Below are positions 1 through 6,313 of a stretch of DNA of 11,847 nucleotides, one piece after another (position 1 is the first letter of the stretch; each line of letters begins with the position of its first letter). Source of the stretch: a bacterium (GTDB taxonomy: Bacteria; JALSQH01); contig JALTID010000081.1 of the NCBI GenBank assembly GCA_027004335.1, positions 1 to 11,847 of the forward strand, written 5' to 3'. The notes under the pieces were generated by a model, which saw nothing but the letters and a program-made list of their open reading frames with translations, made no database searches and was not told where the DNA came from. A program made the position numbers and the translations under genes.

Positions 1-1275
1 ACTATCAACATCCAAAAATTTATCTATGAGTTCATCAATTTCCATTTCCTTATAATCATTTTCCATTTTCTTAACATTTATTTTTTTCCAGTTGATATTA
101 CCAAAAACAATTTTTCCTCTGAGAAGAGTATTTAGTAGTTCCATCCTAACACCGCTAAACTCCACATCAGAGAAAGTAAATACAACAGGATATCTATAAT
201 TCCGTGAAGCAATAATTTTTCTAGCAGTGAGATAGAGATTCTCAGGAACTACACTAAAAACAAAATGAATGTAAACTATCCGTTTGTCCTCAGGATAAAT
301 ATCTTTAATATTATAAAAAAGTACACTTTTCAAATTATCACCAAAAATATCTTCCAATTTTTTAATCAATCTCAACAGCTTTCCAACGAGCTCTTCAGGA
401 ATGATTATATTAACATCTTCTCTTTTGAATTCTCTCCATTGTGCAAGGAAAAGATCCCTATCAATGTAATTTTTATAAACTGCTTCAAAATAGTTTCTGA
501 CCCATTCCATTGCCAGTTTTCTCTTGCCGGGAAAAATTATAGGTACCCTGTGCATTGCCTGCAATTCAGCAATAGCTTTTCTTGTAAACCAGATATCAAG
601 AAATTTGTTCTTATCGGGGTTCAAAAAATCTTCGTAACGACCCTCAACAACCACCACACTGTTTTGATAATTTTCAAGATCAACCATTCTCTGATGAAAA
701 GTCTGAAGGTTATTTAAGTCCCCCAGAAAATTCTCAAAAGTTTTTCTCTCCACTACAGCAATATACTCATTACCACCTATTAGAGCATAATCACCTACAG
801 GAAGGCTCTTTACCTCTACTCTTGCCCCAGGAAAGCTCCATGGATACTTTTCATTGGAATCAATAATGATTTTGAGATCAGTGGAAAGTTTTCCGCCTGT
901 TAACTTTGCTCTTGTAGGCGATTCTCTAAGAACTTTTTCTGTCCTCCAGTAGATTCTTTCATACTCTTTTCCAGATCTTGCTTTACCAGTTAAGAATAAG
1001 AAATCACATCTTTTTCTTCTATTTCTATTAAGAACAACAGTCAATTTCCTCCCAACCCTTTTTAGAGAAAGAATTGCTACCCTTTCCACTTCTTCAGAGG
1101 GGACTTCGCACAAATAAGGCTTCTCTCTCATGCAGAACATGGTTCCCTTTTCACCTGGCCAGATATCTTGAACCTTTAAGCACAAAATAAGATCAGTTGC
1201 AGAAATAATTTTTACTCTATAAGGAAATCTCTCAGATGGTCTTTTTTCAACTATCCACCAGAGACCAGCTTCCAT
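1..1275 (-). CDS. ERCC4/XPF-type nuclease with a degenerate nucleotidyltransferase-like C-terminal region (3' end outside window)
   Basis: Reading the minus strand from ATG at 1275 gives 425 codons without a stop to the window edge, so the C-terminus is missing. Residues about 135-268 match the ERCC4 nuclease domain of XPF/Mus81-type structure-specific DNA endonucleases: a first acidic motif with D139 and E142, GDY at 161-163, the hallmark ERK at 176-178, then a hydrophobic strand ending VVEGRY at 209-214. The usual Asp of ERKxxxD is Asn182. Residues 1-130 are unrecognised and basic, with RNRRKR near 84-89. Residues about 290-395 resemble the layout of small MNT-type nucleotidyltransferases (IFGDNLKSV, later GKIVFGN) but lack the GS and DxD catalytic motifs. 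I see no helicase or helix-hairpin-helix segment in the visible part. An in-frame TAA at 1284-1286 to 1282 side, just upstream of the ATG, limits the start. No Shine-Dalgarno sequence precedes it. M46 (1138-1140) is an alternative start. A role in DNA repair or processing is inferred. Confidence 0.8.
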   Translation of the reverse strand, partial: MEAGLWWIVEKRPSERFPYRVKIISATDLILCLKVQDIWPGEKGTMFCMREKPYLCEVPSEEVERVAILSLKRVGRKLTVVLNRNRRKRCDFLFLTGKARSGKEYERIYWRTEKVLRESPTRAKLTGGKLSTDLKIIIDSNEKYPWSFPGARVEVKSLPVGDYALIGGNEYIAVVERKTFENFLGDLNNLQTFHQRMVDLENYQNSVVVVEGRYEDFLNPDKNKFLDIWFTRKAIAELQAMHRVPIIFPGKRKLAMEWVRNYFEAVYKNYIDRDLFLAQWREFKREDVNIIIPEELVGKLLRLIKKLEDIFGDNLKSVLFYNIKDIYPEDKRIVYIHFVFSVVPENLYLTARKIIASRNYRYPVVFTFSDVEFSGVRMELLNTLLRGKIVFGNINWKKINVKKMENDYKEMEIDELIDKFLDVDS

Positions 1276-1280
1276 ACTAA

Positions 1281-1318
1281 ATTATACCATATTATATTTG
1301 AAAATCATTGCGATACAA
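1281..1318 (-). promoter_or_regulatory. Promoter(s) for the ERCC4 nuclease gene
   Basis: On the minus strand a sigma70-type promoter reads TTGTAT (1318-1313), a 16-bp spacer, then a perfect TATAAT (1296-1291). A second perfect TATAAT lies at 1286-1281, only 5 bp before the ATG at 1275. A start from the first box would give a leader of roughly 8-10 nt. A start from the second would fall on or next to the ATG itself. Both fit the absence of a ribosome binding site. This is sequence pattern only, with no transcript data. Confidence 0.55.
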
Positions 1319-1333
1319 TTCTATCTGCCCTCC

Positions 1334-1361
1334 TTGAAAATTACTACTAATTAAGTAAAAT
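1334..1361 (+). promoter_or_regulatory. Promoter for the pycA-pycB operon
   Basis: TTGAAA (1334-1339), a 16-bp spacer and TAAAAT (1356-1361) form a good sigma70-type promoter about 35 bp before pycA. TATTAT at 1364-1369 is an alternative -10 box. It sits back to back with the nuclease promoter, the two -35 boxes being 15 bp apart, so one regulator bound between them could affect both directions. I see no operator palindrome there. Confidence 0.5.
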
Positions 1362-1384
1362 ACTATTATCTCATAATAGGGTAA

Positions 1385-1390
1385 AAGGAG
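1385..1390 (+). promoter_or_regulatory. Ribosome binding site of pycA
   Basis: AAGGAG ends 5 bp before the ATG at 1396 and fixes that start, which also gives the standard biotin carboxylase N-terminus. Confidence 0.8.
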
Positions 1391-1395
1391 ATTTT

Positions 1396-2814
1396 ATGTT
1401 TAAAAAGGTGCTTGTTGCTAACAGGGGGGAAATTGCCACAAGAATTATAAGAGCACTTAAAGAATTAGAGATAAAAAGTGTAGCTATCTATTCCATGGAG
1501 GATAAAGACACACTTTTTGTTAAGAAAGCTGATGAAGCGTATCTGGTTGGGACAGGTCCTCTGGATGGATATCTGAATATTCAACACATTGTTGATCTCG
1601 CCCTTAAAGTTGGTGTAGAAGCAATTCACCCTGGTTATGGTTTTCTTTCAGAGAATCCTGCATTTGCAGAAACCTGTGAGAAAAGGGGGATCAAATTTAT
1701 TGGACCCTCTTCAGAAGTAATTAAACTCTTAGGAGACAAAGTTGAAGCTAAAAAGCTTGCAAAAAAAGTAGGAATTCCTGTTGTACCTGGATCTGAGGAA
1801 GCAGTGAAAGATGTAAAAGAAGCCGTATCAATGGCAAATGAAATTGGTTATCCTGTAATGCTAAAAGCTGCTGCAGGCGGTGGTGGAAGAGGTCTCAGAA
1901 TCATAAAAAACGACGAAGAACTAAAGGAACAATTTGAAAATGCACAGAATGAGGCTGTAAAATTTTTTAAAGATGACAGACTCTTTATAGAAAAATTCAT
2001 TGAAAATCCCCACCATATTGAGTTTCAAATCCTGGCTGATAAGTATGGAAATGTTATACATCTGTTAGAAAGGGACTGCTCTATTCAGAGAAGACATCAA
2101 AAGGTAATTGAGATTGCTCCTTCTCTTATTTTAACTCCCAAGATCAGGGAGGAGATTGGAGAAAAAGCAAAGGAACTTGCAAGGGCGGTGGGATATGAGA
2201 ATGCAGGAACTGTAGAATTCCTCATTGATAAGGATCTAAACTACTTTTTCCTTGAGATGAACACAAGAATTCAGGTTGAACATCCTGTAACCGAGATGGT
2301 AACAGGGGTTGACCTTGTAAAACAGCAGATCTTAATTGCTGATGGTGTGCCGTTAACTCAAAAACAAGAAGAAATCATCGCCAATGGCTACGCTATAGAG
2401 ATAAGAATCAACGGTGAAGATCCCAAGAACAATTTTGCTCCGAGTTCAGGGGAGGTAACAAGATACTACTCACCTGGAGGAATTGGAATCAGGATAGATG
2501 GTACCATATACAGTGGATTCAGAGTTTCTCCATATTACGATCCAATGCTTTCAAAGCTGATTGTTCATGCTCCCACATGGGGAGAAGCTGTGGCAAGGGC
2601 AAAAAGAGCTCTTTCTGAGTATCACATCAGCGGGATAAGGAGCAATATTCCTTTCGCTTTAAATATCTTGAAACATCTAGATTTCAGAGCAGGAAGATTC
2701 GATACATCATTCATTGATTCCCATCCTGAACTTATGGATTATACAGAATACAGAGAACCCGAGGATTTAGTTGCAGCAATAGCTATTGCAGTCGCAGCGT
2801 ATGAAGGAATTTAA
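1396..2814 (+). CDS. pycA: Pyruvate carboxylase, biotin carboxylase subunit (subunit A)
   Basis: This 472-residue cytoplasmic enzyme uses ATP and bicarbonate to carboxylate the biotin carried by the partner subunit. The N-terminal domain begins with the family motif VANRGEIA (7-14) and has HPGYGFLSEN at 78-87. The ATP-grasp domain carries the glycine-rich loop KAAAGGGGRG (157-166). Catalytic and binding residues appear one position off E. coli AccC numbering: K157, E287, R291 and E295 within EMNTRIQVEH, and R337. Length fits a stand-alone biotin carboxylase with a short C-terminal tail of about 20 residues after the core. pycB starts 9 bp after its stop and supplies the biotin carrier, which makes pyruvate carboxylase (pyruvate to oxaloacetate, anaplerotic) the best reading. 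An acetyl-CoA carboxylase AccC is less likely because the next gene is not accB. A 2-oxoglutarate carboxylase of the Aquificales type is a real alternative, since those subunits are close relatives. Confidence 0.92.
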   Translation: MFKKVLVANRGEIATRIIRALKELEIKSVAIYSMEDKDTLFVKKADEAYLVGTGPLDGYLNIQHIVDLALKVGVEAIHPGYGFLSENPAFAETCEKRGIKFIGPSSEVIKLLGDKVEAKKLAKKVGIPVVPGSEEAVKDVKEAVSMANEIGYPVMLKAAAGGGGRGLRIIKNDEELKEQFENAQNEAVKFFKDDRLFIEKFIENPHHIEFQILADKYGNVIHLLERDCSIQRRHQKVIEIAPSLILTPKIREEIGEKAKELARAVGYENAGTVEFLIDKDLNYFFLEMNTRIQVEHPVTEMVTGVDLVKQQILIADGVPLTQKQEEIIANGYAIEIRINGEDPKNNFAPSSGEVTRYYSPGGIGIRIDGTIYSGFRVSPYYDPMLSKLIVHAPTWGEAVARAKRALSEYHISGIRSNIPFALNILKHLDFRAGRFDTSFIDSHPELMDYTEYREPEDLVAAIAIAVAAYEGI

Positions 2815-2820
2815 GGAGGA
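2813..2820 (+). promoter_or_regulatory. Ribosome binding site of pycB overlapping the pycA stop
   Basis: AAGGAGGA overlaps the last two bases of the pycA TAA stop and ends 3 bp before the pycB ATG. A terminating ribosome could re-initiate directly, so translation of the two subunits is probably coupled. Confidence 0.75.
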
Positions 2821-2823
2821 AAT

Positions 2824-4692
2824 ATGACAGAAAAGCTATTTGATGGGAAGAAACTTTACATAACTGACCTTACCCTTCGGGATGCCCATCAGTCACTTCT
2901 TGCAACGAGAATGAGAACCGAGGATATGCTCCCCATTGCAGATAAAATGGACAGAGCAGGTTTCTGGTCAATGGAAGTATGGGGAGGGGCAACTTTTGAT
3001 GCATGTTTAAGGTTTCTAAAAGAAGATCCATGGGAAAGATTAAGAAAATTAAGAAAAGCGCTACCCAATACAAGATTGCAGATGCTTCTGAGAGGACAGA
3101 ATATTCTGGGATATAGACATTATCCCGATGATGTTCTGAAAAAATTTATAGAAGTGGCCCGTAAAAATGGCATAGATGTATTCAGGGTTTTTGATGCACT
3201 AAACGACCTGAGAAATCTCAGGGTTTCAATTGAAACAGCAAAATCTGTTGGTGCCATCGTGGAAGGGGCAATTTCGTACACTACAAGCCCGATTCACACA
3301 ATAAAATACTTTGTAGCTCTGGCAAAAGGCCTTGCTGAGATGGGAGTTGATATAATAACAATTAAAGATATGGCGGGTCTTATAATGCCTCACGACGCAT
3401 ACAGTCTAGTTAAAACTGTCAAAGAAGAAGTTGGACTTCCCGTCTCCTTTCACAGTCATTGCACAACAGGGCTCTGTATGATGTCACATTACGAAGCCAT
3501 CAGGGCCGGGGTTGATATAATAGATGCAGCAATATCTCCTCTCTCACTGGGAACAAGTCATCCCCCTATTGAGAGCATGGTTGCGGCATTTAAAAACAGT
3601 GATAGGGACACAGGCCTGGACCTAAAACTTCTAGCAGAAATTGCTGAACATTTCAAAAAGGTCAGAAAAAAATACAGAAGATTTGAAACAGAATTCTATG
3701 GAGTTGATCCAAGAATCCTGATATCGCAGATCCCTGGTGGTATGCTCTCAAACCTAATTAATCAACTGAAGGAGCAAAACTCTCTGGACAACCTTAACAC
3801 AGTCCTTGAGGAAGTTCCAAGGGTAAGAAAAGACTTAGGATATCCTCCTCTGGTAACTCCTACCAGCCAGATAGTGGGAACACAGGCCACCCTTAATGTC
3901 ATGACAGGAAAAAGGTACAGTGCCATCACAACCGAGGTAAAAAATTACATAAAGGGAATGTATGGAAGACCTCCGGGAGAAATTGATCCGGAACTAATGA
4001 AAAAAGCAATAGGAGACGAAAAACCGATAACTGTGAGGCCTGCTGATCTACTAGAACCTGAACTGGATAAGTTGACCAGAGAATTAGGGGATAAAGCAAG
4101 AGGCATTGAAGATGTCCTCAGTTACGCACTTTTCCCTCAGGTCGCTCTGGAGTTTTTTGAACAGCGGGAGAAAGGAACTCTTAAACCGGAACCAATTGAG
4201 TTACCGGAAGAGGAAAAGTTAGAGGGAGAAACTGGTGGTGTTCATTTTGCTCCATCTGAATTCAGAATAACAGTTCATGGCGAAACATACCATGTAAAGG
4301 TGGCCGGGGCCGGCCATAGAAATGAAGTTCCAAGGCCATATTTTATAAAAATTGATGGTCAATTAGAAGAAGTTCTTCTTGAACCTCTGGTGGAAATTGT
4401 ACCTACTGCAGGAGGCTACATTGAAAGTACACCAGCAGTTGAATCTAAAAGGCCTCCCGCTCAGAAAAAAGGTGATATCACCGCACCTCTTCCAGGAAAA
4501 GTTACAAAGGTCCTTGTAAAAGAAGGGGATTTTGTTACTGAGGGAGATACAGTTTTAGTCATTGAAGCAATGAAATTAGAAAATGAGATTCATACACCGG
4601 TTACAGGCTTTGTGAAAAAGGTTTATGTCAGGAAGGGTGATCAGGTCAATCCAAAAGAAACCCTCGTTGAAATAGAAGAGAAGGAGAATTGA
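2824..4692 (+). CDS. pycB: Pyruvate carboxylase, carboxyltransferase and biotin carrier subunit (subunit B; OadA-like)
   Basis: This 622-residue protein transfers CO2 from carboxybiotin to pyruvate. Residues 11-300 form the carboxyltransferase TIM barrel: TLRDAHQS (17-24) with metal ligand D20, K181 in IKDMAGL as the expected carbamylated lysine, and metal ligands H210 and H212 in FHSHCTTG. Residues about 300-450 are the conserved carboxyltransferase C-terminal domain. A Pro/Glu-rich linker leads to a biotinyl domain at about 550-620 with EAMKLEN, where K584 is the biotin attachment lysine. The fusion of carboxyltransferase and biotin carrier, beside a separate biotin carboxylase, is the two-subunit pyruvate carboxylase arrangement. 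The same chain occurs as the alpha subunit of sodium-pumping oxaloacetate decarboxylase, but no beta or gamma membrane subunit is present here. The gene after it is an unrelated permease. A 2-oxoglutarate carboxylase cannot be excluded from sequence reading alone. Confidence 0.92.
   Translation: MTEKLFDGKKLYITDLTLRDAHQSLLATRMRTEDMLPIADKMDRAGFWSMEVWGGATFDACLRFLKEDPWERLRKLRKALPNTRLQMLLRGQNILGYRHYPDDVLKKFIEVARKNGIDVFRVFDALNDLRNLRVSIETAKSVGAIVEGAISYTTSPIHTIKYFVALAKGLAEMGVDIITIKDMAGLIMPHDAYSLVKTVKEEVGLPVSFHSHCTTGLCMMSHYEAIRAGVDIIDAAISPLSLGTSHPPIESMVAAFKNSDRDTGLDLKLLAEIAEHFKKVRKKYRRFETEFYGVDPRILISQIPGGMLSNLINQLKEQNSLDNLNTVLEEVPRVRKDLGYPPLVTPTSQIVGTQATLNVMTGKRYSAITTEVKNYIKGMYGRPPGEIDPELMKKAIGDEKPITVRPADLLEPELDKLTRELGDKARGIEDVLSYALFPQVALEFFEQREKGTLKPEPIELPEEEKLEGETGGVHFAPSEFRITVHGETYHVKVAGAGHRNEVPRPYFIKIDGQLEEVLLEPLVEIVPTAGGYIESTPAVESKRPPAQKKGDITAPLPGKVTKVLVKEGDFVTEGDTVLVIEAMKLENEIHTPVTGFVKKVYVRKGDQVNPKETLVEIEEKEN
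4301..4316 (+). repeat. GC-only inverted repeat inside pycB
   Basis: TGGCCG (4301-4306), a GGGC loop and CGGCCA (4311-4316) form a perfect 6-bp stem in the linker region of pycB, encoding part of VAGAGH. It is a sharp GC island in AT-rich DNA. No T-run follows, so it is not a terminator. It may be chance or a small translational pause structure. Confidence 0.35.
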
Positions 4693-5480
4693 ATCTCTTA
4701 TTAACTCTTATTGCTACCTTTTTAATTGGCTCTATCGCTGGATTCGTGGCAGGATTTTTCGGTGTTGGCGGCGGAGTTATATATGTGCCTGGGCTTCTTT
4801 TCTATTTCAAATCAATAACTCATGGCTCTGATATAACCCAGTTAGCAACTGCAACTTCCCTGGGGGCGATTTTTATCACCTCATCTTACGGAAGTTACCT
4901 TCACAGGAAGAAAGGAGAAGCTGATCTAAAACAGGTCCTGTATATACTGATCGGAGGAATACCCGCTGCATATATTGGTGCTAAAATTGCCGTTCTGATC
5001 CCGGGAGAATCACTTAAAAGGTTTTTTGGCATACTTGAAATTATAGTTGCAATCCTGTATGTAACAATCCTCTCCCAAAGGAGAGAGGGGAACAGAAATC
5101 CAAAAGCGGTTTTTCTGACTATTACAGGAGTACTGGCAGGGTTTCTATCAGGACTCTTTGGGATAGGAGGAGGTATTATTGCTGTCCCTGCAATGAATGT
5201 TTTATTGAGGATGCCTATCAAAAGATCAGTGGGAAACTCTTCAAACATGATCTTCTTTAACTCAATGGCAGGAATTGCCTCTTATATGCTTTCCAGTCCA
5301 TCTGCGTCTCTGCAGGGGAATATGGGGTATGTGAACCTACCCGCAGCAATTCTCCTGGGACTCTCATCAATATTTGCTGTTAAAATCTCGGTAAGTCTAT
5401 TTATCTCATCTGAGACAAAATCTCTCAAAATCATCTACGCCTTTTTCCTTGCAATCATTGGTTTAAAATTAACTTTGTGA
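4689..5480 (+). CDS. TauE/SafE (DUF81) family membrane permease, anion exporter-like
   Basis: This 263-residue integral membrane protein belongs to the TauE/SafE family, whose studied members export sulfite, sulfoacetate or other organic anions. The family hallmark is an internal duplication, visible as GFFGVGGG (22-29) followed by VPGL, and GLFGIGGG (155-162) followed by VPAM. I count about seven to eight hydrophobic segments, with a short charged loop (SQRREGNR, 129-136) joining the halves. The start is TTG at 4689, overlapping the pycB TGA by 4 bp (TTGA). AAGGAG at 4681-4686 lies only 2 bp before it, which is short. An in-frame TGA at 4668-4670 rules out a much longer protein, and no ATG follows nearby. 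Overlap with pycB indicates translational coupling. The substrate is unknown; an organic acid linked to pyruvate/oxaloacetate metabolism is a guess from position only. Confidence 0.85.
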   Translation: MNLLLTLIATFLIGSIAGFVAGFFGVGGGVIYVPGLLFYFKSITHGSDITQLATATSLGAIFITSSYGSYLHRKKGEADLKQVLYILIGGIPAAYIGAKIAVLIPGESLKRFFGILEIIVAILYVTILSQRREGNRNPKAVFLTITGVLAGFLSGLFGIGGGIIAVPAMNVLLRMPIKRSVGNSSNMIFFNSMAGIASYMLSSPSASLQGNMGYVNLPAAILLGLSSIFAVKISVSLFISSETKSLKIIYAFFLAIIGLKLTL

Positions 5481-5486
5481 TAAAAT
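5458..5486 (+). promoter_or_regulatory. Possible internal promoter before amrB
   Basis: TTGGTT (5458-5463), a 17-bp spacer and TAAAAT (5481-5486) precede amrB. The -10 box lies in a perfect 10-bp palindrome, TAAAATTTTA (5481-5490). A start near 5493 would give a short leader containing the ribosome binding site. The low complexity of the region makes this tentative. Confidence 0.3.
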
Positions 5487-5509
5487 TTTAAAAAAGAAGG
5501 AAGGGTAAA

Positions 5510-6313
5510 ATGAATAGAAGAGCAGTGGTAGCGGGGAGTTTTTACCCCGAGGAAGTAGAAGAATTAGATAAAATGATAAGAAGCTACACTCCTGCAGATA
5601 TTCCCAGGGTAAAAGCCAAAGGAGTCATCGCACCTCACGCAGGTTATATATATTCAGGAAGAACAGCAGCAAGGGTTTTTGCCAGTGTAGAAGTTCCAGA
5701 TACTGCAATAATTATGTCACCCAACCATACAGGAATGGGTGAAGCAGCTTCTCTCTGGCCATCGGGACACTGGGAAATACCCGGGGGGTCAATCCCGGTA
5801 AATTCAGAACTTTCTGAATTACTCCTCTCCTCATCCAGGGTGCTAAAAGAGGACTACAATGCTCATCTCTATGAACATGCTGTGGAGGTTGAACTTCCAT
5901 TTCTTTACTACCACAATAAAAAAATTTCCTTTGTTCCCATCGTGCTCTATCCTCTCCCATATGAGTACTGTGTGGATATTGGAAAGGCAATTGCTGAAAG
6001 CATAAAGAATTTGGGGAAAGATGTTCTCATAGTGGCAAGCTCCGATATGACTCACTATGAAACCGCAGAATCAGCCAGAGAAAAGGATTCCCTTGCCCTT
6101 GAGAGAATTATGGCGCTGGATCCAGAAGGACTATACAATGTCATAAGAAAATATGAGATAACTATGTGTGGCTACATTCCAGCTACGATTATGCTTATTG
6201 CGGCTATTGAAGTTGGAGCTACAAAAGCAACTCTTGTTGATTACACCAACAGTGGAGAGGTAACAGGGGATTTCTCCTCTGTGGTAGCCTACGCAGGGGT
6301 TATAGTTGAATAA
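5510..6313 (+). CDS. amrB: AmmeMemoRadiSam system protein B (MEMO1 family)
   Basis: This 267-residue protein matches the MEMO1-like family along its full length, starting with the typical RRAVVAGSFYP (3-13). Family blocks seen are APHAGYIYSG (41-50), PNHTG (71-75), EHAVEVELPF (122-131), SSDMTHY (177-183) and MCGYIP (219-224). H43, H73 and C220 correspond to the metal-binding triad of human MEMO1 (H49, H81, C244). The fold is related to extradiol dioxygenases, but the exact bacterial reaction is not established. In many prokaryotes it is found with an AMMECR1-like protein and a radical SAM enzyme, neither of which is in this window. ATG at 5510 follows an AGGAAGGG ribosome binding site. It lies 29 bp after the permease gene and is probably read through from it, perhaps with its own promoter. 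The next gene overlaps its end by 8 bp. Confidence 0.92.
   Translation: MNRRAVVAGSFYPEEVEELDKMIRSYTPADIPRVKAKGVIAPHAGYIYSGRTAARVFASVEVPDTAIIMSPNHTGMGEAASLWPSGHWEIPGGSIPVNSELSELLLSSSRVLKEDYNAHLYEHAVEVELPFLYYHNKKISFVPIVLYPLPYEYCVDIGKAIAESIKNLGKDVLIVASSDMTHYETAESAREKDSLALERIMALDPEGLYNVIRKYEITMCGYIPATIMLIAAIEVGATKATLVDYTNSGEVTGDFSSVVAYAGVIVE

Noticed and set aside
265-717. A 150-codon open frame on the plus strand
   Set aside because: It is antisense to the ERCC4 nuclease frame, has no ribosome binding site and no recognisable motif, and the minus-strand reading is clearly the conserved protein.
1276-1395. Riboswitch or small RNA in the divergent intergenic region
   Set aside because: The 120 bp are accounted for by two promoters and one ribosome binding site. 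No stable hairpin or known aptamer pattern is visible.
2824-4692. Reading this gene as the alpha subunit of sodium-pumping oxaloacetate decarboxylase
   Set aside because: No beta or gamma membrane subunit is adjacent, and a biotin carboxylase gene directly precedes it, which fits pyruvate carboxylase.
4901-5248. A 115-codon minus-strand open frame
   Set aside because: It lies opposite the TauE/SafE-like permease, whose duplicated motif is unmistakable. The antisense frame has no start signal.
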